From Deltaproteobacteria bacterium (GTDB taxonomy: Bacteria > Desulfobacterota > JAENJC01): a stretch of 9,373 bases of DNA. A program made the position numbers and the translations under genes. Positions within the stretch are counted from its first letter, which is position 1, and each line of letters begins with the position of its first letter. The notes under the pieces were generated by a model. The model was not told the DNA's origin, searched no databases, and saw only the letters and a program-made list of their open reading frames with translations. Positions 1-6,159 of this stretch are shown piece after piece. The stretch is taken from NCBI GenBank assembly GCA_016844545.1, contig JAENJC010000110.1:1-9373 (forward strand), read 5' to 3'.

Positions 1-29
1 AGCGTAAACGATATGGTAAGGAGACGGAC

Positions 30-251
30 TTAATGATCTCTCTTTCCTGTGATTGATTTTCCGCTGAAGAGTTCATACATGGTCTGCCTTGTAGGTAGGC
101 TCCAGACCTTTCCAAATTTCGTCTGGGCTCTGAGCATGGCCAGCTTCATGCAGGCATCCGCCTCCGTGAGAGTCAACTGTCTCCCTCCGAGGTTAGGCGC
201 TGTTAAAAAGTAGACATGATGATTGTTTGCAAGATGATTTACTGAACCCAT
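30..251 (-). CDS. Small protein of unknown function (73 aa)
   Basis: I do not recognise this protein. It is short, soluble in appearance, without a signal peptide, membrane segment or cysteine-based metal site; it has one Cys at about residue 34. The middle (about residues 25-62) is a mix of hydrophobic and basic residues and could form a compact helical fold. The case for a real gene is the start: an AAAGGAGG ribosome binding site lies five bases before the ATG, among the best in the window. A 56-bp inverted-repeat element begins 19 bp upstream of the start codon, and its relative lies in the same position and orientation before the carbonic anhydrase gene. Its stop (TAA) is close to the window edge, so downstream partners cannot be seen. 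No function is proposed. Confidence 0.6.
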   Translation of the reverse strand: MGSVNHLANNHHVYFLTAPNLGGRQLTLTEADACMKLAMLRAQTKFGKVWSLPTRQTMYELFSGKSITGKRDH

Positions 252-270
252 GACATCCTCCTTTAATTTA

Positions 271-326
271 ATACCAACTTGCTTTCAGACATATAATTAT
301 CGCTAATACGAAAGTTTACTTGGTAT
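271..326 (-). repeat. ATACCAA...TTGGTAT inverted-repeat element, copy 1
   Basis: The left end reads ATACCAACTTGCTTTC and the right end GAAAGTTTACTTGGTAT, so the ends are imperfect inverted repeats around an AT-rich centre of about 23 bp. A second copy with the same arms but a different centre is at 6022-6076. Both copies read in the same orientation when aligned on the leftward genes they precede. This could be a MITE-like element or a conserved leader hairpin. TATAAT occurs on the minus strand at its upstream edge (330-325), but no good -35 goes with it. Confidence 0.6.
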
Positions 327-664
327 TATACCCGGACTACAATTATTATTATATTGAATGCGAAAGGGTATAAGATTTATACAGTAACAGCAAGGTATGT
401 GCCGCTGCTATCGCCTATATGAAACACATTGAAATCACTTGTAATGGACAGTGTGAGGTCTCATTTTCCAGAGGTTTATGTAATATTTTGGTGCAATAAA
501 ATATCTCTTTTACAACAGAACAGCTGAGCCTTACCTGCTCAGTATTGATGTGTTATGGCGTTGCAATTTACAAAAGTTATGGTAAAATTTATTCATTATT
601 GCCGGCTTCTTAATTCCACCCAGTCCAATATTATTGCTCTTAAATTAAAGATACGGAGGTTGTC
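327..664. other. AT-rich intergenic region without a credible gene
   Basis: Between the inverted-repeat element and the lipoprotein gene I see no gene. The longest ATG frame is 27 codons (444-527, plus strand) and has no ribosome binding site. A weak CTGAG/CTCAG hairpin lies at about 523-541. The stretch probably holds the promoter of the lipoprotein/barrel unit (see 561-588) and possibly distal promoter sequence for the leftward 73-aa gene. Confidence 0.5.
561..588 (+). promoter_or_regulatory. Candidate sigma-70-type promoter for the lipoprotein/barrel unit
   Basis: TTGCAA (561-566), a 16-bp spacer, then TAAAAT (583-588) matches the consensus at 4/6 and 5/6. It would give a 5' leader of roughly 70 nt before the ATG at 665. 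In AT-rich DNA such matches arise by chance, so this is only the best candidate seen. Confidence 0.35.
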
Positions 665-1648
665 ATGAATAAACAAATATTACTGTTATCTGCCCTGGCC
701 CTTTTTTTTGCCGTCGGCTGCGGCGCGGACAAGAATTCGAACGATGCATGTCTTTACGAAACAACGATGAATCTTGACAAGGGTAACTATGACGCAGTAT
801 TGGCGTCGTCATGTGCAGACTCCATGCAAAAGGGAGCTGCTCATTTCGGTAAGGCAGGATACGATGTAAAGGACGTGATAAACAGGTTCAGTGAGGCTAA
901 AACCACTACAAATGACTTGGACACCTATATGAACGCCCTTACTGGGAAGGTGACGGAAAATACCCTTACCAATCTCGACAGTGCAAAAACTGAATACAGC
1001 ACGATCCCTTCAACTTCGACTCACTATAAGGACGCCAAGTTCTATATCAGCCTTGTAGACGCAGTAAAAAGCCTTTCTCTCATCAAGATAGTTACAGATT
1101 CAACCGGTCTCGGATCACTTATGTCGGGGTGTGATAAGAACGCTAACGGTGTCCCTGACGATGCTGACGCCACGGCATGTGCGCTCCAGACAATAACCAG
1201 CACGCCTTGTGGCAGCGGAATAACAAAGATAAATGATGTGTCGCCGTTAACTTTTGCGACAAAGACAGCTACATACAGAGGGTTGGACTTTACAGTTACA
1301 GGAACAGGCCCCACAACTGCTTCATGCCCTGCCAATTACAAGAAGCTCCTGTTCCCACAGGGAGCAGGTTGGGCAGCTGCTGTTACTTCAAACCCGACAG
1401 ACGGGATGTGCGTCGGTTCGGATGGTCTGCAGTGGCCCTGTCCAATTGAACAGGGTGGAGTTCCCCTCGACCTTGTAACTGCAATAGACCAAAGCATAAC
1501 AAGCGCCATCAGTTCCATGGGGCAGGCCCTTCCTGCGGGGACTGCCACAGATGTACAGCAATCTATTACAGATATAAAGACCCAGGCCTGTGGCACTGAT
1601 CTGACTTGTACATCAGCAGACATAGCGAGCTATTTGCAGACCTTATAA
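665..1648 (+). CDS. Predicted Cys-rich outer-membrane lipoprotein with a calcium-loop motif
   Basis: The N-terminus is a type II signal peptide: Lys at position 3, a hydrophobic stretch at residues 5-17 and a lipobox-like AVGC with Cys19 as the predicted lipidation site. The mature part has ten further cysteines (29, 50, 156, 172, 182, 221, 249, 259, 309, 315), which in the periplasm could pair as disulfides. Residues 157-168 read DKNANGVPDDAD, fitting the DxNxNGxxDDxD pattern of thrombospondin type 3/dockerin-like calcium loops, bracketed by Cys156 and Cys172. The N-terminal third (about 35-110) is helical and loosely TPR-like. A GGAGG ribosome binding site precedes the ATG. The barrel gene starts 31 bp downstream with no terminator between them, so the two are probably one operon and may work together at the outer membrane. 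I do not know a named family; the partner role is inferred from context. Confidence 0.8.
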   Translation: MNKQILLLSALALFFAVGCGADKNSNDACLYETTMNLDKGNYDAVLASSCADSMQKGAAHFGKAGYDVKDVINRFSEAKTTTNDLDTYMNALTGKVTENTLTNLDSAKTEYSTIPSTSTHYKDAKFYISLVDAVKSLSLIKIVTDSTGLGSLMSGCDKNANGVPDDADATACALQTITSTPCGSGITKINDVSPLTFATKTATYRGLDFTVTGTGPTTASCPANYKKLLFPQGAGWAAAVTSNPTDGMCVGSDGLQWPCPIEQGGVPLDLVTAIDQSITSAISSMGQALPAGTATDVQQSITDIKTQACGTDLTCTSADIASYLQTL

Positions 1649-1679
1649 TAATAAAATACCCAAAGGAGGGCACTTACTT

Positions 1680-2802
1680 ATGTCACTCAAGAAGATACAG
1701 TTCCAATGGTTTTTATGTTTAGCCTTGATATTGCTGCCGTCAGTTCTCTTTGCCCAAGGTCCAACATCAAGGGAGTATCCATACCTATATAAATCGCCAA
1801 GGGCAATGGGTATGGGAGGCGCCTATACTGCCATAGGGGGCAGGGTAGACTCGCTGTTTTACAACCCGGCAGGACTGAGTAATATCCCAAAAGATAAGGG
1901 ATGGGAGGTAAACATCCTGAACCCGACTGTTGATATTGGGAACAATGTAGCAAACTGGCAGGATCTGATGTTCCGTTTTGATTGCGGCGATAATAACTTC
2001 TGCGGCGATTTGCTGGATGCATTCGACACGAAGGACCTGAACGGAGACGGATCAACTGATGACGATCAAATGAGGGCCGTAAACGACACCCTGGCCAAAT
2101 ACAGGGGTAAAAACCTGCACATGGGTGTTTCCAATTTCACGTCTATCGGAAAGAAATGCAGATGCCACTTATGGACCTGTCGGCGGGTTCAGCTATGGAG
2201 TTACGAGCGACATTTTTGTTGGCCTTTCAGCAAAGATGCTGAGCAGGGAATCTCTTGTGCATCAATTCACTGTAAGGGAATTCGTCGAAAAGCAGGACAC
2301 CCTCGACAAATACATTACAGATGAGTTAAGGAAAAGCAGCAGCGCCTTTGGAGTTGACGCTGGTGTTATATATAAGTTTGCCCAGGATTCCAGGTTCAGG
2401 CCGTCCGTTGGCCTTTCTGCCATGAATATAGGAGACCTTAACTTTGGGGATGCCGGAAAGATTCCAATGACAATAAATGCCGGGGTGTCGGCTAATCCAC
2501 AGATTCCATATTTCAGGTCACTGGTTTTAGGTATGGATTACGTTGATGTTGCAAATAATTATTCGCAGGATAAAGACATGTGGAAAAGACTGCGTTATGG
2601 TGGAGAACTCCAGCTCTTCGACATTCTTCCTGCGGAGATGTCGGTCAGGGCGGGCATGTATGAAGGATCTCCAACATTAGGCGCTGATTTAAGGTTGCTT
2701 ACATTTATGGTTTCATATGTAAAGTACTCAGAAGAGGTCGGCGCCTATGCCGGACAGGACAAGGATGAGCGGCAGATTGTACAGGTTACATTTGGATGGT
2801 AG
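1680..2802 (+). pseudogene. Frameshifted FadL/PorV/TraF-type outer-membrane beta-barrel protein
   Basis: A signal peptide (hydrophobic about residues 10-24, cleavage likely after VLFA, residue 25) is followed by a conserved segment at residues 41-68, with RAMGMGGAYTAIGG and SLFYNPAGLSNI. That segment is typical of FadL-superfamily, PorV/UPF0164/TraF-like barrels. An EF-hand-like loop DLNGDGSTDDD lies at 119-129. The first frame runs to 2324, but after Lys158 it becomes unrelated Cys/Arg/Trp-rich sequence, whereas the +1 frame continues with barrel-like sequence ('GPVGGFSYGVTSDIFVGLS') to the stop at 2802. Skipping one A in the run 2154-2156 restores a 373-aa protein ending in VTFGW, the aromatic end expected of a BAM-assembled barrel. 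The start has AAAGGAGG ten bases upstream. Either the gene is inactivated or the extra base is a sequencing or assembly error; the intact downstream half favours an error or a very recent mutation. Substrate unknown. Confidence 0.8.
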
Positions 2803-2845
2803 AATTATAACTCCCCGCCTTACTGCACCCCCTTTCAACACCAAC

Positions 2846-2878
2846 TCCCCTTTTATCCCCTCTTTAGCAAAGAGGGGA
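2846..2878. repeat. Short palindromic repeat, TCCCC...GGGGA type, intergenic copy
   Basis: Arms CCCCTCTTT (2857-2865) and AAAGAGGGG (2869-2877) pair perfectly around AGC, preceded by a second CTCCCC block at about 2845-2850. This layout matches the palindrome inside the helicase gene at 4327-4372, so I treat them as members of one dispersed family. On the transcript it would fold just after the barrel gene and before the true terminator. Confidence 0.6.
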
Positions 2879-2911
2879 AGCCGCAAGGCAGGAGCATTAT
2901 GAATTTTATGT

Positions 2912-2938
2912 AAAGGGTGGGTCTTCCTGCCCTTTTTT
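2912..2938 (+). terminator. Rho-independent terminator of the lipoprotein/barrel unit
   Basis: In RNA, AAAGGGUGGG (2912-2921) pairs with CCUGCCCUUU (2926-2935) over ten pairs including two G-U wobbles. The loop is UCUU, and the 3' side runs into six U residues (2933-2938). It lies about 110 bp after the barrel stop and before the helicase start, separating the two transcription units. Confidence 0.8.
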
Positions 2939-2975
2939 ATTTCCTGAGAAACCGCTTTATGTTATCATCAACCGC

Positions 2976-5225
2976 ATGCAAAACCTGCTTGACAAGCTCA
3001 ATCCGGAACAACTCAAGGCCGTTATGACTACAGATGGCCCCCTCCTTATCCTTGCCGGGGCCGGGTCTGGAAAGACACGGGTTTTAACCCATCGCATCGC
3101 ATATATTATCTCTGAGAAAGGTACCCAGCCAAGGAACATCCTGGCCGTGACCTTTACCAACAAGGCTGCAGGTGAGATGAAGGAAAGGGTGAAACAGATC
3201 CTGGGCGCTGTTGGAGAGAGGGTCTGGGTCTCTACCTTCCATTCCGCCTGTGTTCGGATCTTACGGAAAAATATTACTAAGCTTGGTTACGGGGAGAACT
3301 TTGTAATCTACGATGATAGGGAACAGCTTGGCGTGATAAAGGGTGCCATGGCAGCCCTAAATATAAACGAAAAGCTCTTTGCACCCAAGGCAATTGCAGG
3401 CCGCATTGACCAGGCCAAGAACCACCTCCTGAACTCCGCTTCCTACGCAGCAATGGCCAAGGACTTCTTTGCCGAGAGGGCGGCCAAGGTCTACGCCGCT
3501 TACGAAGAAGAGATGAGGAAAAACAACGCGCTCGACTTCAACGACCTGATAATGCTCACAGTACGCCTTTTCAACGAACACCCGGATATCCTGAAATCAT
3601 ACCAGGACCAGCTTCGATACATCATGGTGGATGAGTACCAGGACACCAACCACGCCCAGTACAAGCTTATAAAGATGCTTGCTTTAGCTCACCGCAATCT
3701 CTGTGTTGTTGGAGACGACGACCAGTCTATTTATGCCTGGAGGGGCGCTGATATATCAAACATCCTCGATTTTGAAAAGGACTACAAGGATGCGGTTGTC
3801 ATAAGGCTTGAGCAAAACTACCGCTCAACAAAGAATATAATAAAGGCCGCCGGGGAAGTCGTCAGGAGGAATACTGGGCGGAAAGGGAAGACTCTCTGGA
3901 CTGATAATCCTGATGGCGAACCGATCAGTTATTACTCCGCCAGGGACGAGCACGATGAGGCGGGGTTTGTGACAAAGGAAGTGGAGAAATTAAAGGTAGG
4001 GGCGTTGCTTGATGCGCCCCTGCAATATAAGGACTTCGCGGTATTCTACCGAACCAACGCCCAGTCGAGAGTAATGGAGGACCGGCTCATGAGGGATGGT
4101 ATTCCATATACCATTGTAGGCGGGATGAGGTTTTATGACAGGGCTGAGATAAAGGACATCCTGGCATATCTGAAGGTCATAGCCAACCCGGCCGATTCCA
4201 TAGGACTGAAGCGGATAATAAACGTCCCTGTTAGGGGTATTGGAGACGCAACTGTTGAAAAGGTTGAGGGGCTTGCGACAGAAAGAGGGATCACATTATA
4301 TGAGGCGATTGGAGAAATATCTGAAAAATCCCCCACTGTTCCCCCTTTGTCAAAGGGGGATGAAGGGGGATTATCAAAAGGGCCAAAACTAAAACTTAAA
4401 TCATTTTATGAGATGACGGAAAAGCTGAGAAAAGGGGCTGAAGGATCAGGGATAGCAAGGCTCTCACAGATGATACTGGATGAGACTGGTTATATTCAAA
4501 AGCTTAAGGAAGAGAAGACGGAAGAGGCGCTGGGTAGGATTGAAAATCTGGAGGAGTTTATAACCGCGGCAGAGGAGTTTGATGAAAAGGCCGAAGAGAA
4601 GACCCTGAGATCATTCCTGGACCAGGTGGCCCTTGTAAGCGATCTGGACGAATACGAAGGGGCAACCGACAGGGTGACCTTGATGACACTGCATGCAGCC
4701 AAGGGCCTTGAGTTCCCCATAGTCTTTATCATCGGAATGGAGGACGGTCTCTTCCCCCACTCCCGCACAAAGGACGACCCTGAAGGGCTTGAAGAGGAGC
4801 GGAGGCTCTGCTATGTAGGGATGACCAGGGCACAGAATAAGCTCTACCTTCTAAATGCAAGAGAAAGAAGGGTTTTCGGGAGGGAGCAGATAAATATGCC
4901 ATCCATGTTCATTGAGGAGATTCCTTCAGCGTTGCTGGAACGGGTAGGGGCGGGCTTCAAACCCGCCCCTACGATACCATCTTCAAGGTCAAACCAAGCC
5001 ATGGAGGAGTTTCTTTCAAAACAAATAAATGGTAGGGTGGGCTCTGCCCACCAATCAAACAGCAACGCTTCCTTCAAGACCGGCACCCAGGTCAGGCATG
5101 GGACATTGGGGATCGGGGTAGTAAAGGGAACAGAAGGAAGCGGTGACATGGAAAAGGTTACTGTCCAGTTTCAGACAGGTGTAAAAAAGCTGATGGCCAG
5201 ATTTGCGGGGCTGGAATTATTGTAG
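2976..5225 (+). CDS. uvrD: UvrD/PcrA-type SF1A 3'-5' DNA helicase
   Basis: ATP-driven 3'-5' helicase/translocase of the UvrD-PcrA-Rep family, used in nucleotide excision and mismatch repair and in removing RecA or stalled polymerase from DNA; it acts in the cytoplasm. All family motifs are present: Q-motif LNPEQ (8-12), Walker A GAGSGKT (28-34), motif Ia VTFTNKAAGEM, motif II DEYQD (219-223), motif III GDDDQSIYAWRGA (246-258), motif IV LEQNYRS with Arg283, motif V TLHAAKGLEF (571-580), and motif VI RRLCYVGMTRA with Arg618. Residues about 698-749 match the C-terminal Tudor-like domain. At 749 aa it is slightly longer than typical (about 720), and part of the extra length is short palindromic insertions at residues 341-349, 451-466, 657-666 and 687-693. 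Its TAG stop lies inside another palindrome. No Shine-Dalgarno is evident before the ATG; TATCAT lies at 2963-2968, so a near-leaderless start is possible. It has its own transcription unit. pcrA would be an equally valid name. Confidence 0.95.
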   Translation: MQNLLDKLNPEQLKAVMTTDGPLLILAGAGSGKTRVLTHRIAYIISEKGTQPRNILAVTFTNKAAGEMKERVKQILGAVGERVWVSTFHSACVRILRKNITKLGYGENFVIYDDREQLGVIKGAMAALNINEKLFAPKAIAGRIDQAKNHLLNSASYAAMAKDFFAERAAKVYAAYEEEMRKNNALDFNDLIMLTVRLFNEHPDILKSYQDQLRYIMVDEYQDTNHAQYKLIKMLALAHRNLCVVGDDDQSIYAWRGADISNILDFEKDYKDAVVIRLEQNYRSTKNIIKAAGEVVRRNTGRKGKTLWTDNPDGEPISYYSARDEHDEAGFVTKEVEKLKVGALLDAPLQYKDFAVFYRTNAQSRVMEDRLMRDGIPYTIVGGMRFYDRAEIKDILAYLKVIANPADSIGLKRIINVPVRGIGDATVEKVEGLATERGITLYEAIGEISEKSPTVPPLSKGDEGGLSKGPKLKLKSFYEMTEKLRKGAEGSGIARLSQMILDETGYIQKLKEEKTEEALGRIENLEEFITAAEEFDEKAEEKTLRSFLDQVALVSDLDEYEGATDRVTLMTLHAAKGLEFPIVFIIGMEDGLFPHSRTKDDPEGLEEERRLCYVGMTRAQNKLYLLNARERRVFGREQINMPSMFIEEIPSALLERVGAGFKPAPTIPSSRSNQAMEEFLSKQINGRVGSAHQSNSNASFKTGTQVRHGTLGIGVVKGTEGSGDMEKVTVQFQTGVKKLMARFAGLELL
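3996..4023. repeat. Palindromic repeat inside the helicase gene, GTAGGGGCG type
   Basis: GTAGGGGCG (3996-4004) and CGCCCCTGC (4015-4023) are inverted arms with one mismatch, around a 10-base loop. It encodes VGALLDAPL (residues 341-349) in the same reading frame as the copy at 4944-4972. It lies just before the conserved 'YKDFAVFYRTNAQSR' strand, where related helicases have a shorter loop. Confidence 0.5.
4327..4372. repeat. Palindromic repeat inside the helicase gene, TCCCC...GGGGA type
   Basis: The inner arms TCCCCCTTTG (4340-4349) and CAAAGGGGGA (4351-4360) are perfect around a single T. The outer arms AATCCCCC (4327-4334) and GGGGGATT (4365-4372) are also perfect. It is read in frame as SPTVPPLSKGDEGGL (residues 452-466), a low-complexity Pro/Gly stretch in the 2B subdomain region. 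It is of the same type as the intergenic copy at 2846-2878. Confidence 0.8.
4944..4972. repeat. Palindromic repeat inside the helicase gene, GTAGGGGCGGG type
   Basis: Perfect 11-bp arms GTAGGGGCGGG (4944-4954) and CCCGCCCCTAC (4962-4972) flank CTTCAAA. It encodes VGAGFKPAPT (residues 657-666), in the linker between the motor core and the C-terminal Tudor-like domain. The outer nine bases of each arm are shared with the palindrome at 5222-5249. Confidence 0.85.
5031..5052. repeat. Palindromic repeat inside the helicase gene, GGTGGGC type
   Basis: Arms GGTGGGC (5036-5042) and GCCCACC (5046-5052) flank TCT, and the sequence starts with GGTAGG as in its neighbours. It is read as RVGSAHQ (residues 687-693) in the same flexible linker, 59 bp after the previous palindrome. 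The shorter arms make this call weaker than the others. Confidence 0.55.
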
Positions 5226-5249
5226 GGGCGAACGGCCGCTCGCCCCTAC
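5222..5249. repeat. Palindrome carrying the helicase stop codon, between convergent genes
   Basis: GTAGGGGCGA (5222-5231) and TCGCCCCTAC (5240-5249) are perfect arms around a self-complementary CGGCCG core. The TAG stop of the helicase (5223-5225) is the second to fourth base of the element. It ends eight bases before the carbonic anhydrase stop, so it could fold in both transcripts. No U-tract follows on either strand, so activity as an intrinsic terminator is uncertain. Confidence 0.8.
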
Positions 5250-5257
5250 CTGTTGAA

Positions 5258-5989
5258 TTAATGCTTATGTCCTTCGTGTCCTTTTTCTTCCTTCTTCTCT
5301 GCGCCTGAATCAAGGAGTTCAACCTTTCCGGTTGCCAAGTCATAGACGCCTACAACGATCTTCACTTTCCCTGACTCAACGAGATGCTTCAGGATAGGGC
5401 TCTTCTCTGTGAGGGCACGGGCTGTCTGTTTGGCGTTTTCATCAATGGCTGCATTCAGAAGATCATCCTTCTCCTTGCCGCTCTTTTTCGCAGTCTCAAC
5501 AGCAGGGGCAATCTTCTTTACTATTGCGCCGATATTCCCTTCCGCCTTACCGCCTGAATCAACAGTCGCCTTTACTGCGCCGCACTTCCTGTGTCCAAGA
5601 ACCATTACCAATGGAACATTCAGCTGCACAGCTGCGTATTCGATACTGCCCAGCTCGATAGGATCAGCCACGTTTCCAGCAACCCTTACGATAAATATAT
5701 CTCCAAGACCCTGATTGAACAGATGCTCCGGCGGGACCCTTGAATCTGAACAACTTATTATCGTTGCAAATGGATGTTGACCCTTGGTAAGTTCCTTTCT
5801 CCTTTCGTCACCGAGGTTCTTTACCTCCTGCTTTCCACTGACATACCTGGCGTTCCCGTCCTGAAGCATCTTAAGCGCCTCATCGGCAGTAACCCCGGAC
5901 CCTTCATGTAATGCAAATGCCTGCCCGAGAGACAGGGTAAAAACAGCCGCAACCGCCAGACCCGCTAAAAACCTCTTCAACTTTAACAT
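5258..5989 (-). CDS. Exported beta-class carbonic anhydrase with a His-rich C-terminus
   Basis: Zinc enzyme interconverting CO2 and bicarbonate. The beta-class active site is clear: zinc ligands Cys80 (in CSDSRVPPE), His133 and Cys136 (in GHRKCGAV), with the Asp82-Arg84 dyad. A signal peptide (KLKRF, then hydrophobic 8-24, AFA before a likely cleavage at 26/27) predicts a periplasmic enzyme, where it could help CO2/bicarbonate capture or pH control; many beta enzymes are cytoplasmic. The last residues, GHEGHKH after a Lys/Glu-rich stretch, could bind metal. The start is fixed by AAGGAGGG nine bases upstream. The gene converges on the helicase with 32 bp between stop codons. Upstream lies the inverted-repeat element at 6022-6076 and then the sensor kinase on the same strand; co-transcription with the kinase is possible but not shown. 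Confidence 0.93.
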   Translation of the reverse strand: MLKLKRFLAGLAVAAVFTLSLGQAFALHEGSGVTADEALKMLQDGNARYVSGKQEVKNLGDERRKELTKGQHPFATIISCSDSRVPPEHLFNQGLGDIFIVRVAGNVADPIELGSIEYAAVQLNVPLVMVLGHRKCGAVKATVDSGGKAEGNIGAIVKKIAPAVETAKKSGKEKDDLLNAAIDENAKQTARALTEKSPILKHLVESGKVKIVVGVYDLATGKVELLDSGAEKKEEKGHEGHKH

Positions 5990-6021
5990 AACCCGCTACC
6001 CTCCTTGAGATATAATTATTT

Positions 6022-6076
6022 ATACCAAGTTGCTTTCAAACATTAATATTATCTATATTTAAAGCTTACTTGGTAT
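6022..6076 (-). repeat. ATACCAA...TTGGTAT inverted-repeat element, copy 2
   Basis: The left end ATACCAAGTTGCTTT and right end AAAGCTTACTTGGTAT form inverted repeats: nine perfect outer pairs, a small bulge, then GCTTT/AAAGC, around an AT-rich centre of about 24 bp. Copy 1 is at 271-326. This copy ends 32 bp before the carbonic anhydrase start, in the same orientation relative to the gene as copy 1. A separate CCAATTGGTAT stretch at about 6111-6121 may be a fragment. Confidence 0.65.
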
Positions 6077-6159
6077 TATGCCGTTGCCATAGATTTTTAT
6101 TGTTTGATAGCCAATTGGTATTCGGTGTTCGAGTAAAATACAAAAAGAACTCTTCTTTG

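Noticed and set aside
444..527. 27-codon ATG frame in the first intergenic region
   Set aside because: No ribosome binding site and no recognisable composition; expected by chance in AT-rich DNA.
1042..1623. Open frames antisense to, or overlapping, the lipoprotein gene
   Set aside because: The lipoprotein frame has a signal peptide, lipobox and ribosome binding site; the others have none and read as shadow translations.
2857..2877. CCCCTCTTT/AAAGAGGGG hairpin as the terminator of the barrel gene
   Set aside because: No T tract follows it; the hairpin at 2912-2938 fits an intrinsic terminator much better, and this one matches the dispersed repeat type.
3996..5249. Clustered palindromes as a CRISPR or integron-type array
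   Set aside because: Spacing is irregular, the units are not identical, and they lie within a functional coding frame with no associated cas or integrase gene.
6142..6158. AAAGAA/TTCTTT hairpin followed by T residues one base after the kinase stop (minus strand)
   Set aside because: Only six pairs, mostly A-T, with a very short T tail; too weak to call a terminator.
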